DNA of 64,000 nucleotides from contig CAKSOL010000005.1 in the NCBI GenBank assembly GCA_934477125.1, positions 1 through 64,000 of the forward strand. Reading direction: 5' to 3'. The notes below the pieces were generated by a model that did not search any database, was not told the DNA's origin, and saw only the letters and a list, made by a program, of their open reading frames with translations. The stretch comes from an uncultured Eubacteriales bacterium (lineage in GTDB: Bacteria; Bacillota; Clostridia; Oscillospirales; Acutalibacteraceae). The position numbers and the translations under genes are program-made. Position 1 is the first letter of the stretch; the number at the start of each line of letters is the position of its first letter. Positions 37,328-45,839 of this stretch are shown one piece after another.

Positions 37328-38893
37328 TTATATATTTTCTTGTGACGCGCCATCTTCAAGAGCATTTTTACGCGATGTCAGCACCTTTTCATCGTAGCAG
37401 GAAAATATTTTTTCGGTATATTCGCTGTCTGGTTTTTTGGTTATCAGACTGATAATCGGGACTAAGACAAGGGATAAAAGCATTGCAAGCGCTCCGGCGT
37501 TTATCGGAGAGGCAATTAAAGGGTGTCCTGCCATTCCGGCAATCATATTTCCGGTCGTAAAGCCTATTCCCACGATAAAGCTGCACCAAACGGCTGCTTT
37601 TGTCACCTTTTTCCAATACAAACTGTATAAAAACGGACCTAAAAATGCGCCGGCTAACGCTCCCCAGGATATACCCATAAGCTGCGCTATAAATGTACTT
37701 GCAGATTTATACTGAATAAGTGCAATTATTGCGGAAACAGCTACAAAGAATACCAGAAATACTCTCATGGTCAGCAATCTGCGCTTTTCGCTCATCTTTT
37801 TACTGCGAAGCTCGTCAACAAGGTCAATAGTGATGACTGAGGATGAGGTCAGAACCAAGGAAGAAAGTGTGCTCATAGATGCCGAAAGCACAAGCATAAT
37901 AACAACCGCCACCAATATATCCGGCAGCAGAGCCATCATAGAGGTCATAATCGAGTCGTAAACAGGAGTTCCGGCAGCAGTATATTCTATTTTATCAGCA
38001 AAAAGCCTGCCGAAGCCGCCGAGAAAGTATGAACCGCCGGCAACGACTATCGCAAAAACGGTTGAAACTATTGTTCCGATATGAACATCCTTTTCGCTTT
38101 TAATTGCATAAAATTTCTGAACCATCTGCGGAAGTCCCCAGGTTCCGAGGGAGGTCAGGATAACAACGCCGAGCAGGCTGAGCGGTTCGGGACCGAAGAA
38201 CGAAACAAAGGAACCCTGTATTAAGCTTTCAGAATTTTCAACACCCGAAAGCTTAATAATACTTTCGGAAAATCCGCCGTTAAGCTTTAAAACTGCCGCA
38301 ATAGTAACAACAATTCCTCCAAGCATTATAATTCCCTGAATAAAGTCATTAACGGCTGTTGCCATATAACCGCCGACCATAACATAAACAGCGGTCAGAA
38401 CCGCCATTCCGAGTATACAATAGGAATAATCAATACCGAATGCCATTTCAAAAAGACGCGACAGCCCATTATAGACAGACGCCGTATACGGAATAAGGAA
38501 AACAAATATTATCAGAGCCGCCGCTATTTTAAGCGGCTTTGACTGAAATCTTTTCTCGAAGAAATCAGGCATGGTTGCGGCATCAAGATGCTGACTCATA
38601 ACCCTTGTCCGGCGGCCTAACACAGCCCAGGCAAGGAGACTGCCTATGAGGGCGTTTCCTATACCTATCCAGGTAGAGGCAATACCGTATTTCCAGCCGA
38701 ACTGACCGGCATAGCCGATAAAAATTACGGCTGAAAAGTAACTTGTACCGTATGCAAATGCTGAAAGCCAAGGTCCGACAGACCGCCCTCCGAGAACGAA
38801 ACCGGCTGTGTTTGAGGTGTGCCGTCTGCATAAAAAGCCCACACTCAGCGACAGCGCCATAAACAGCACAATCATAAGAATTTTAACAAACAT
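37328..38893 (-). CDS. Sodium:solute symporter (SSS family)
   Basis: 521 residues from ATG 38893 (AGGGGAAG ribosome binding site). About 13 membrane helices with the SSS pattern: FLCRRHTSNTAGFVLGGRSVGPWLSAFAYGTSYFSAV (helix 1 region), WAVLGRRTR, and TSLGTWGLPQMVQKFYAIKSEK in the middle. These carriers couple Na+ entry to uptake of amino acids, pantothenate, sugars or similar. A full T-box leader precedes it, so uncharged tRNA induces it and the substrate is most likely an amino acid. The protein alone does not tell which. Confidence 0.88.
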   Translation of the reverse strand: MFVKILMIVLFMALSLSVGFLCRRHTSNTAGFVLGGRSVGPWLSAFAYGTSYFSAVIFIGYAGQFGWKYGIASTWIGIGNALIGSLLAWAVLGRRTRVMSQHLDAATMPDFFEKRFQSKPLKIAAALIIFVFLIPYTASVYNGLSRLFEMAFGIDYSYCILGMAVLTAVYVMVGGYMATAVNDFIQGIIMLGGIVVTIAAVLKLNGGFSESIIKLSGVENSESLIQGSFVSFFGPEPLSLLGVVILTSLGTWGLPQMVQKFYAIKSEKDVHIGTIVSTVFAIVVAGGSYFLGGFGRLFADKIEYTAAGTPVYDSIMTSMMALLPDILVAVVIMLVLSASMSTLSSLVLTSSSVITIDLVDELRSKKMSEKRRLLTMRVFLVFFVAVSAIIALIQYKSASTFIAQLMGISWGALAGAFLGPFLYSLYWKKVTKAAVWCSFIVGIGFTTGNMIAGMAGHPLIASPINAGALAMLLSLVLVPIISLITKKPDSEYTEKIFSCYDEKVLTSRKNALEDGASQENI

Positions 38894-38924
38894 ATAAACT
38901 TCCCCTTTCGCAGGGAACAAATAA

Positions 38925-39200
38925 CGCCCCCTGCCTGAAAATCAGACAGAGGGCGATGTTACTCGCGGTACCACCTCTATTTATCCGCGCCTCGCAGCGC
39001 AGACCTCACAGAATGCCGACACATTCCCGCGCTTTTACGGGCGCACCCGTTGCAGCCTACAAGCCTTTTCCGGCGTTCGGTGCAAAGCTCGCGCGGAGTA
39101 CTTCACGGTATGTCTCTGCTGCCTCGCAGCAAACGGCAGCTCTCTGAAGAATAACAAAACCGATACTTTTCCGCGGTCAAAGCCTTTAACAATTTTTTGT
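38925..39200 (-). promoter_or_regulatory. T-box leader of the symporter gene
   Basis: Reading on the minus strand: stem I begins about 39190 with CGCGGA (39175-39170 area) pairing to TCCGCG, an AGTA motif, CAGAGAGCTGCC and GCAGC arms, and a specifier loop TGAAGTAC; then the T-box sequence AGAGGTGGTACCGCG (38978-38964), whose antiterminator competes with a terminator made of CGCCCTCTGTCTG (38955-38943) and CAGGCAGGGGGCG (38937-38925) followed by TTATTTG. The specifier could be GTA (Val) or TAC (Tyr), depending on register. The identification as a T-box is secure. Confidence 0.93.
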
Positions 39201-39207
39201 TTCAAAT

Positions 39208-39236
39208 ATATTACCACAATATTCCCGATTAGTCAA
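39208..39236 (-). promoter_or_regulatory. Promoter of the T-box leader
   Basis: Minus strand TTGACT (39236-39231), 17-nt spacer, TAATAT (39213-39208), about 10 nt before the start of the folded leader. Confidence 0.75.
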
Positions 39237-39246
39237 GGATTTTTAA

Positions 39247-39398
39247 CTAATAATCAGGTGCTTCAATACGCAGCTGCTCTAACAGCGTTAAATCTTCCCT
39301 GTCAAATATACCATTATTATCTATATCCGCCGACTTCGGCAGTATCACATTGAAATAATTAAGGGTGTATTGTATATCATTTTCTACGTAATTTCTTA
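39247..39398 (-). pseudogene. Relic of a dockerin-containing protein (3' end)
   Basis: An open frame without a start codon, directly downstream of the serine dehydratase stop. It ends ADIDNNGIFDREDLTLLEQL-RIEAPDY-stop. DIDNNGIFDRED has the Asp/Asn spacing of a dockerin calcium loop and is followed by the usual LTLLxxL helix. Only one of the two repeats of a dockerin remains. It suggests the organism has or had a cellulosome. Confidence 0.6.
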
Positions 39399-40604
39399 TT
39401 ACACTCTATAATAATTTTTTGCCATTCCGCCCTCGGCAGTTTCACGGTATATAACCTTTAAATCCTTTCCTGTTTCATACATGGTTTTAACTATCATATC
39501 AAAGCTTATTATTCTTGAATCTGCAAGGAAATCTGATAGATTTACAGCATTTAGCGCTCTCATTGCCGCTACAGCGTTTCTTTCTATACATGGTATTTGA
39601 ACAAGACCTAAAATTGGGTCGCATGTAAGTCCCAAATGATGTTCAATCGACAATTCGGCAGCATATTCAATTTGATTTAAACCGAGTTCAAAAAGTTCTG
39701 CGGCAGCAGCTGCCGCCATTGCACAAGCAGTTCCGATTTCAGCTTGACAACCACATTCCGCGCCGCTTATAGAAGCATTTGTTTTTATTAAATTTCCAAT
39801 AATTCCCGCAGTTGCAAGAGAATGTATTATTTGTTCATCGGTAAAATTCTTTTTGCTCTGAAGAAATTTCAGTACAGCGGGCAAAACACCGCAAGAACCG
39901 CAGGTCGGCGCAGTAACTATTTGACCTCCGGCGGCATTTTGTTCACTTACCGCATAGGCATATGCACAAATAAGTCTGTTGGTCTTTGTTTCCTCGGTTT
40001 CGTCAATATGTCTTTGACTTATGAGATATTTTGCTTTTCTTCGAGTGCCTATTCCGCCTTTTAAAATTCCTTCGGAATTGAGACCCTCTTTAATCGCTTG
40101 CTGCATTGCAGTCCAAATTTTTTCAAGATATATCCAAATTTCCTTTCCCTCACATTCCTCAACATACTGCCACAATCTGATTTCTTTTTTTCGGCAGTAT
40201 TCCGAAATCGAAGTAAATGTGCTTAAAGAATAAACATTTGGGTATTCCTGTTTACTTATACCTTCTTCCGCTATTTCGCCGCCACCTATACTGTAATATC
40301 TTTTTCGGGCAATTATTTCGCTCTGTCGATTAAATGCCATTATATCCATCGTATTCGGATGAAATTCGGTCGGTGTTTTTTCATCAAACTCGACGGAGAT
40401 TTTTCTGTTTTTAAAAACATCATACAGTATACTGTCAGTCATGTGCCCCTTACCGGTCTTTGCTAATGAACCGTACAATATTACTTTATAAGAATATTCA
40501 TATGGAAATTCGGAAAGAAAACGCTTTCCCGCAGCTTCCGGTCCCATTGTATGAGAGGATGACGGACCCCTGCCCATTCTGTACAAGTACATTAGTGACT
40601 GCAT
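39399..40604 (-). CDS. sdaA: L-serine dehydratase, single chain
   Basis: 401 residues fusing the beta and alpha domains of the iron-sulfur serine dehydratase, which converts L-serine to pyruvate and ammonia. It begins with the family motif YRMGRGPSSSHTMGPEAA; the cluster ligands are in APTCGSCGVLPAV and SGAECGCQAEIGTACAMAA, with a further cysteine in LGLTCDPILGL. The family's usual C-terminal cysteine tail is not evident, as the protein ends KVIYRETAEGGMAKNYYRV. Monocistronic. It provides pyruvate from serine in anaerobes. Confidence 0.93.
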   Translation of the reverse strand: MQSLMYLYRMGRGPSSSHTMGPEAAGKRFLSEFPYEYSYKVILYGSLAKTGKGHMTDSILYDVFKNRKISVEFDEKTPTEFHPNTMDIMAFNRQSEIIARKRYYSIGGGEIAEEGISKQEYPNVYSLSTFTSISEYCRKKEIRLWQYVEECEGKEIWIYLEKIWTAMQQAIKEGLNSEGILKGGIGTRRKAKYLISQRHIDETEETKTNRLICAYAYAVSEQNAAGGQIVTAPTCGSCGVLPAVLKFLQSKKNFTDEQIIHSLATAGIIGNLIKTNASISGAECGCQAEIGTACAMAAAAAAELFELGLNQIEYAAELSIEHHLGLTCDPILGLVQIPCIERNAVAAMRALNAVNLSDFLADSRIISFDMIVKTMYETGKDLKVIYRETAEGGMAKNYYRV

Positions 40605-40780
40605 AAATTTACACCCCGTCTTCGTAATGATTAAATGTCACAGCCTTCAAAAACCGGCAGACAGATGCCATCCTCGAAAAGTTTCTTATATTTCTCATTC
40701 AAAATACCGAAGCAGCAAACATTCCTTTTAACTGTTTTTCGGTGAGCCTATCATTAAAGCGGCAGCATAACGGTGATATA
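40605..40780. other. Gap between sdaA and the TPM gene
   Basis: On the minus strand a short stretch (about 40640-40755) could encode LNEKYKKLFEDGICLPVFEGCDI, but it lacks a start and ribosome binding site and is framed by stops, so I leave it uncalled. No clear terminator or promoter seen. Confidence 0.3.
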
Positions 40781-41593
40781 TTAAAATCTGCTGGTTCCTC
40801 CGCCTCCACCGCCGGACGATGAGCCTCCGCCTCCACCGCCTCCGGAAGAATGGTTTTCCGTTTCGATTTTGGTTTTAACAACGTTTGAATAAAGGAAAAT
40901 ATCGCTTGACTGCGTAAGTGCAAATGAACCGGGAACAAGATAGTCCCTTGCCTGAGTTGCGAATCTGGCAGTTTTCATTTTAGAACGAAGTATCTGCATA
41001 TAAATGAAAACTCCGAGCAGCGTTACCAAAAATACAATTACAGAACCGATAACCGCATATTTCATCGGGAAATATATATGGTCATCGCTGAACGGACTGC
41101 CCTTTTCGGCTTGATTCAAAAAACGGTTTGCAAGAGCTGAGTATTCGATGCAGGCGTCATAGAATTTACCATCCGAAAGCTTATCCTTAACATTCGAGTC
41201 GTCAAGAACGCAGTTGAAAAAATATTCTCCGACAGCAGTATAGCAATATCCGTACCCCAATGACGTAAAGGTCCTTGTATCAACATCCCTTGCGTTATAT
41301 ATCATAAGAATAAGAGCGTCCTCGCCGCAGTTTGCTTCTTTCCACGCGTCAACAAAATCAAACTCCGTAGTGTATTCTCCGAAATCATTAACCGTAACAA
41401 TCGCAAAATCAATACAATGAGTTTCCGATACAGTTCTGATATTTTCTTCGAGTGATATCCGTTCATCCTCAGTAAACAGATTGTCCTCGTCGCTTACAAC
41501 CGCTAACAGGTCGGAACATTCCTCCTGCGCCGAAACGCTCATAGGAATAAGTGCAATAATAACTGCGCTTAAAAGTATAAACAGCCTTTTCAA
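40781..41593 (-). CDS. TPM-domain membrane protein (YdjH/YgcG-like)
   Basis: 270 residues from the TTG at 41593, 6 nt after GGAGGA; the upstream ATG in frame lies inside the previous gene. Signal peptide (LKRLFILLSAVIIALIPMSVSAQ), a TPM domain outside the membrane (about 30-160, DNLFTEDERISLEENIRTV ... ALILMIYNARDVDTRTF), a membrane helix (about 175-200) and a cytoplasmic tail ending in two long glycine/serine runs (SSGGGGGGGSSSGGGGGG). The TTGA overlap couples it to the zinc-ribbon gene. Related to Bacillus YdjH, of poorly known membrane function. Confidence 0.8.
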   Translation of the reverse strand: MKRLFILLSAVIIALIPMSVSAQEECSDLLAVVSDEDNLFTEDERISLEENIRTVSETHCIDFAIVTVNDFGEYTTEFDFVDAWKEANCGEDALILMIYNARDVDTRTFTSLGYGYCYTAVGEYFFNCVLDDSNVKDKLSDGKFYDACIEYSALANRFLNQAEKGSPFSDDHIYFPMKYAVIGSVIVFLVTLLGVFIYMQILRSKMKTARFATQARDYLVPGSFALTQSSDIFLYSNVVKTKIETENHSSGGGGGGGSSSGGGGGGTSRF

Positions 41594-42666
41594 AACAATC
41601 CTCCTCCCCACATAAGCAATAACGCTATGATAGGTGCGGCAATAGCGGCGGTGGTTATAAGAAAACGGCGCCAATATTTTCCGCGGTCAACCGGAAGCTC
41701 GCCGATGAGCTTTCCTGTCTGACCGTTCATGGCAAAAGTATATACTTTATCCTTGTAACGCGTGTTCAAAACCCAAACAGGCAAAAGGGCATATCTTATA
41801 TTGCCGTTATCAACCTGAACCGAGCCGGATCTTTCACGAACAGTTGCATAGCCTTTGACTGTATCACGGAATAAATCCGAAACGCTGTTTTTAACTCTGC
41901 TGTTGGCGCGCGGCAGGCTTTTTTCCGAGCTGACGTCAAATTTATCGGCAAGAAATCCCGACAAAACAGCCTCGTCAAAGCTGATAGCATCTTTTAAATC
42001 AAAGGGCTCAAGGGAATCCATAAAATCATCAGCCATTTTTGAGGATGCGTCAACAGGAATACCGTCAAAATCTGCGTTACCGGAACGAACGGCGGCGTAG
42101 TGGTCGGTTTTGGTGTATTCATAATCTCCGGAACGCCAGCTGCTTACCTGTGTGCAATCAAAAACAAAGCTTGCGCTTGCCCCGCAATCAAACAGCCAAA
42201 ACGGAACATATATTCCCTTGATTTCCTTAATGCGGTTTTCACTCTTAAAGGCGTCAGGCAGCAGCTTTTTCTTTTTATAGAAATTCTTGAGAGCCTCTAC
42301 CGCCTGCTCCTTTGTTGTCTTGAAAGGAATTATCAGGTCAGGCTTTAAAACGCCGGAAACCTGGCTGCTCATAACAACATTGTTATCGCAATAGGGACAG
42401 CGGGCGGCGGCTGTAACTTGATCTCCGGTTATCTCACCTCCACATTGCGGGCAGGTATACACAACGGTATCAAGCGTTTCCTCCCCTGAACACGCACTCC
42501 AGCGAAAGCTGCTTTCTTCCTTTGACTTTGCCTCAGCGTCGCCGAACTGCTCGATGTTCTCGCGTTCGTATGCATTTCCGCAGCCGCTGCAATGCAGTTT
42601 ATTATCCTCGCCGCTGAAATTGAGAGGAGCACCGCAGCTCGGACATTGATAGCTGGTTATTTCCAT
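41590..42666 (-). CDS. Membrane-anchored zinc-ribbon protein (YdjG-like)
   Basis: 358 residues with two N-terminal zinc ribbons: C-x2-C pairs in YQCPSCGAPL and LHCSGCGNAY (first) and YTCPQCGGEI and ARCPYCDNNV (second). A middle domain with GIYVPFWLFDCGAS and LLPVWVLNTRYKDKVYTFAMNGQTGKLIGELP follows, then one C-terminal membrane helix (about 335-355). Equivalent to YdjG of the Bacillus ydjFGHI operon; the flanking SPFH and TPM genes support this. Function: probable membrane-stress or membrane-domain organisation. Confidence 0.82.
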   Translation of the reverse strand: MEITSYQCPSCGAPLNFSGEDNKLHCSGCGNAYERENIEQFGDAEAKSKEESSFRWSACSGEETLDTVVYTCPQCGGEITGDQVTAAARCPYCDNNVVMSSQVSGVLKPDLIIPFKTTKEQAVEALKNFYKKKKLLPDAFKSENRIKEIKGIYVPFWLFDCGASASFVFDCTQVSSWRSGDYEYTKTDHYAAVRSGNADFDGIPVDASSKMADDFMDSLEPFDLKDAISFDEAVLSGFLADKFDVSSEKSLPRANSRVKNSVSDLFRDTVKGYATVRERSGSVQVDNGNIRYALLPVWVLNTRYKDKVYTFAMNGQTGKLIGELPVDRGKYWRRFLITTAAIAAPIIALLLMWGGGLF

Positions 42667-42670
42667 ATTA

Positions 42671-43903
42671 TTACCTTATATCCTTTGAGTCAAAAGGATC
42701 TCCGCATTCCGGGCAGAATTTCGGCGGGTTTTTTGGATCCTCAGGTTCCCAGCCGCATTTATCGCAGCGATAAAGCGGAGCATCGTCCGGTTTCTTAGCG
42801 CCGCACTCCGAGCAGAATTTTCCCTTGTTTACCGCGCCGCAGCTGCATTTCCAGCCTGCGTCATTACCCGTTTGCTGATTGCTTCCGGTATTACCGCCCA
42901 TAGCAAAAAGCGACTGAGCGTTTGCTCCTGAGGCGTTTCCTGCCATATTCATACCCATAAAGGCACCCATAGCGCCCATTCCGCCCTCGTTTTTCGCAGC
43001 ATCCTGCATTGCCTGAGCCTGCGCTCCGACAAGATGCGCCGCAGCCATATTCGGATTGCGGAAAGCGGCATTGCGCTGAAGCTCCTTTATCATCTTTTCG
43101 TCTTCATCGCTTGCCTTAACTGAGGAAACTCCGAACGAACTGATTTTTATGCCGCGCAGTCCGCCCCATTTTTCAGACAAAACATCATTGAGAGCCGCCG
43201 CTATTTCCTCGGTATGACCCGGAAGCGCAGAGTAGCGGATGCCCATTTCTGAAATTTTTGCAAACGCCGGCTGCAAAGCAGTCATAAGCTCGCTCTTAAG
43301 CTGGCTGTCTATTTGGTCGCGGCGGTATTCATCCTCAACATTACCGCAAACATTTGTGTAAAAGAGCATTGGGTCTGCAATTTTATACGAGTATTCGCCG
43401 AAGCATTTAATAGATATATCTATATCAAGACCGACGTTATTATCGACAACACGGAAAGGAACGGCGTTCGGAGTACCGTATTTATTGCCCATAATTTCCT
43501 TGGTGTTAAAATAATAAACGCGCTGATCCTTTGCCGTATCTCCGCCGAATGTAAAACGCTTTCCTATTGTTGCAAAGCTCTTTTTTATTCCCTCGCCGAG
43601 ACCGCCGTAGAAAATGGACGGTTCGGTCGATGTGTCATATGTAAATTCGCCGGGTTCCGCGCAAAGCTCGACAACCTTGCCCTGCTCAACAATTATCATA
43701 CATTGTCCGTCGGCAACAGCGATAACAGAGCCGTTGGTAATGATATTATCCTCGCCGTGCTTATTGGATGAACGGCGGCTTGTGCGCTTTACTCCCTTTG
43801 CTGCAAGAACATCGCTTTCAAGTGCGTCACAATAGAAATATTCGCGCCATTGATCTCCGAGTACTCCTCCGGTAGCGCCTGCAATTGCTTTAATTAAACC
43901 CAT
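42671..43903 (-). CDS. SPFH-domain protein with C-terminal zinc ribbons (YdjI-like)
   Basis: 410 residues. The N-terminal ~300 residues form an SPFH/band-7-like domain (GSVIAVADGQCMIIVEQGKVVEL, a YYFNTKEIMGNKYGTPNAVPFRV strand, and LRGIKISSFGVSSVKASDED before a helical coil). A Met/Gly/Ala-rich spacer (GGMGAMGAFMGMNMAGNASG) leads to two short zinc ribbons, WKCSCGAVNKGKFCSECG and YRCDKCGWEPEDPKNPPKFCPECGD. It is first of a three-gene operon with the YdjG- and YdjH-like genes; no PspA gene is adjacent, unlike in Bacillus. Confidence 0.85.
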   Translation of the reverse strand: MGLIKAIAGATGGVLGDQWREYFYCDALESDVLAAKGVKRTSRRSSNKHGEDNIITNGSVIAVADGQCMIIVEQGKVVELCAEPGEFTYDTSTEPSIFYGGLGEGIKKSFATIGKRFTFGGDTAKDQRVYYFNTKEIMGNKYGTPNAVPFRVVDNNVGLDIDISIKCFGEYSYKIADPMLFYTNVCGNVEDEYRRDQIDSQLKSELMTALQPAFAKISEMGIRYSALPGHTEEIAAALNDVLSEKWGGLRGIKISSFGVSSVKASDEDEKMIKELQRNAAFRNPNMAAAHLVGAQAQAMQDAAKNEGGMGAMGAFMGMNMAGNASGANAQSLFAMGGNTGSNQQTGNDAGWKCSCGAVNKGKFCSECGAKKPDDAPLYRCDKCGWEPEDPKNPPKFCPECGDPFDSKDIR

Positions 43904-43933
43904 AATAGCCCCTCCATATATTTTATATATTTA

Positions 43934-43962
43934 ATAATACCACAATATACAGTTAAATACAA
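43934..43962 (-). promoter_or_regulatory. Promoter of the SPFH operon
   Basis: Minus strand TTGTAT (43962-43957), 17-nt spacer, TATTAT (43939-43934), about 30 nt before the ATG. Confidence 0.6.
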
Positions 43963-43983
43963 TATTTTTTTGACAGTAAATAG

Positions 43984-44014
43984 AAAAAAGCAGGTAAAAT
44001 TCAAACCTGCTTTT
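43984..44014 (-). terminator. Terminator after the TrpR-like gene
   Basis: On the minus strand AAAAGCAGGT and ACCTGCTTTTTT form a 10-bp stem with a 9-nt loop, followed by CTATTTACTG; its T-rich 3' arm is 43984-43995. Confidence 0.75.
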
Positions 44015-44037
44015 AGACAATAAGTAATGTAAATATT

Positions 44038-44325
44038 TTATTTTTTGTCAAGGAACTTTCGGTATCCCTGACCGTACTGCACGCAGCGCGAAACCCGGCT
44101 GAGCGTTGCGGAGGAAATATCGGTCTGCTCAATTACCTGATGATAGGTTTTACCGTCTATAAGCAGCTTCGCCGCTTTTACCCGCTGAGCCATCTGTTCT
44201 ACCTCCTTGGAGGTACAAAGATCTTCAAGCAGCAACCGGCAATCATCCGGAGTTTCGAGAGAAAGCAGCACCTGATATAAAGCCTCTATTGCTTGTGTAT
44301 CTATCTTTTTTTCAGTCATATTCAT
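44038..44325 (-). CDS. YerC/YecD-type TrpR-related regulator
   Basis: 95 residues: helical TrpR-like fold with LCTSKEVEQMAQRVKAAKLLIDGKTYHQV and a helix-turn-helix IEQTDISSATLSRVSRCVQYG. The tryptophan-binding residues of true TrpR are not obvious. It lies 8 nt after the ABC importer operon and could regulate it or be merely co-transcribed. Common in Clostridia as YerC/YecD, of unclear ligand. Confidence 0.85.
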   Translation of the reverse strand: MNMTEKKIDTQAIEALYQVLLSLETPDDCRLLLEDLCTSKEVEQMAQRVKAAKLLIDGKTYHQVIEQTDISSATLSRVSRCVQYGQGYRKFLDKK

Positions 44326-44333
44326 TTCCTCCG

Positions 44334-45092
44334 TTAAATGCTTTCTAAGGATTTGTTGAGAAATGCCCGTGTTTTTTCGGAGCGCGGATTATCAAACACC
44401 TGCTGCGGTGTTCCGGATTCTTCAACAATGCCGTCCGCCATAAACAGCACCTTATCGGAAACATTTTTCGCAAATTCCATTTCGTGAGTAACTACTATCA
44501 TAGTGCTGCCGGAAGTTTTAAGGTCCTTTATAACTCTTAGAACCTCTCCTGTAAGCTCCGGGTCAAGCGCACTTGTAGGCTCGTCAAAGCATAGAATATC
44601 CGGCTCAAGCGCCAGCGCCCGTGCAATGGCAACGCGCTGCTGCTGACCGCCCGAAAGCTCGCAGGGGTAACTGTTAATTCTCTCTGAAAGTCCTACTCTT
44701 TCTATAAGCGAACGCGCCTTTATTTCCGCCTGTTCAGCTGTCATTCTGTTGAGCAAAACCGGCGCTAAGGTTATGTTTTTCAGGATATTATACTGCGGAA
44801 ATAAATTAAAGGACTGGAAAACGAGTCCGAAATGAAGCCTGTTGTTTCTTATTTCATTTTCTTTAAGCTTCTTAGGAGCGTTTCCGTCATAGATTATTTT
44901 TCCGTTAACGGAAATAGTGCCCTCATCGGCAAATTCAAGAAAATTAAGGCATCTCAGCAGCGTCGTTTTTCCGCTGCCCGAAGATCCGATTATAGACAGA
45001 ACCTCACCCTTTTCAAGTGAAAAGCCGATGCCTTTAAGAACCTCTGTTTTTCCGAAATTCTTTTTTAAGTCTTTAACCTCTAAAATTGACAT
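44334..45092 (-). CDS. Polar amino acid ABC transporter, ATP-binding protein
   Basis: 252 residues of the GlnQ/HisP class: Walker A IGSSGSGKTT, Q-loop region LVFQSFNLFPQYNIL, signature LSGGQQQRVAIARAL, Walker B ILCFDEPTSALDPE and switch histidine in VVTHEM. It energises import with the permease just upstream (12 nt gap) and the lipoprotein further upstream. GlnQ-like by class only; the substrate is set by the binding protein. Confidence 0.92.
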   Translation of the reverse strand: MSILEVKDLKKNFGKTEVLKGIGFSLEKGEVLSIIGSSGSGKTTLLRCLNFLEFADEGTISVNGKIIYDGNAPKKLKENEIRNNRLHFGLVFQSFNLFPQYNILKNITLAPVLLNRMTAEQAEIKARSLIERVGLSERINSYPCELSGGQQQRVAIARALALEPDILCFDEPTSALDPELTGEVLRVIKDLKTSGSTMIVVTHEMEFAKNVSDKVLFMADGIVEESGTPQQVFDNPRSEKTRAFLNKSLESI

Positions 45093-45104
45093 AAACTTAT
45101 CACC

Positions 45105-45764
45105 TCAGGCGTTAAAATAGCTAAGCTTTTTCTCAATAAATCCAAAAAGGAGTGTTAAAATACCGCTGAAAGCAAGATAAAATATAGCGGTTGTGAATAA
45201 GGGCCAGATTATTCCGGCTCCCTTAATAAAGCTTTGTCCTGCCCATATAAGCTCATATACGGATATGATACGCGAAAGTGACGTATCCTTAACAAGCGTA
45301 ATTATTTCATTGCTCATAGGAGGAACAATGCGTTTTATAACCTGCAGCAGAACAATTTTAAAGAAAATCTGCCTTTTTGTCATGCCGAGAACCTGACCGG
45401 CTTCAAACTGCCCTTTTGAAATGCTCTCAATTCCGCCGCGGTAAATCTCGGAAAAATAGCAGGCATAATTTATTATAAACGCAACTAATACGGCGGTTAG
45501 CCTGCCTTCGTTTCCTACACCCCAAATATTATTGTCAAACAATATTCCGGGACCGTAGTATATAACTAACAGCTGCAACATAAGCGGTGTGCCGCGGACA
45601 ATCCATACAACAGTTTTAACAACTGCCTTAATCGGCAGAAATTTGCTCATTGAGCCGAATGATATTATCAATCCGAGCGGAAGCGCGCCGAGGAGCGTCA
45701 GCGCAAATATTTCAAGCGTTTTGGCAAAGCCCGAAAATAGTGTTGTCAATACAGTTTGAAGCAT
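45105..45764 (-). CDS. Polar amino acid ABC transporter, permease
   Basis: 219 residues from MLQTVLTTLFSGFAKTLEI (an upstream in-frame codon would add nine). About five membrane helices and the HisM/GlnP coupling-loop sequence FEAGQVLGMTKRQIFFKIVLLQVIKRIVPPMSNEII. Probably works as a homodimer, as only one permease gene is present. Confidence 0.9.
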   Translation of the reverse strand: MLQTVLTTLFSGFAKTLEIFALTLLGALPLGLIISFGSMSKFLPIKAVVKTVVWIVRGTPLMLQLLVIYYGPGILFDNNIWGVGNEGRLTAVLVAFIINYACYFSEIYRGGIESISKGQFEAGQVLGMTKRQIFFKIVLLQVIKRIVPPMSNEIITLVKDTSLSRIISVYELIWAGQSFIKGAGIIWPLFTTAIFYLAFSGILTLLFGFIEKKLSYFNA

Positions 45765-45794
45765 AAGTTTTATATCCTTTTCAGCGCACAAATC

Positions 45795-45820
45795 AGGCAG
45801 ATGGTATTTGCCGTCTGCCT
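45795..45820 (-). terminator. Intercistronic hairpin between binding protein and permease
   Basis: AGGCAGATGG and CCGTCTGCCT around 6 nt, without a T-run on the minus strand. Likely an mRNA-stability or partial-termination element that keeps binding-protein levels above those of the membrane parts. Confidence 0.5.
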
Positions 45821-45839
45821 GTTGTGCTTTTATGTTTTA

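Noticed and set aside
40640..40755. Minus-strand frame encoding LNEKYKKLFEDGICLPVFEGCDI
   Set aside because: Looks protein-like but has no start codon with a ribosome binding site and is bounded by stops; too short to support as a gene or a named relic.
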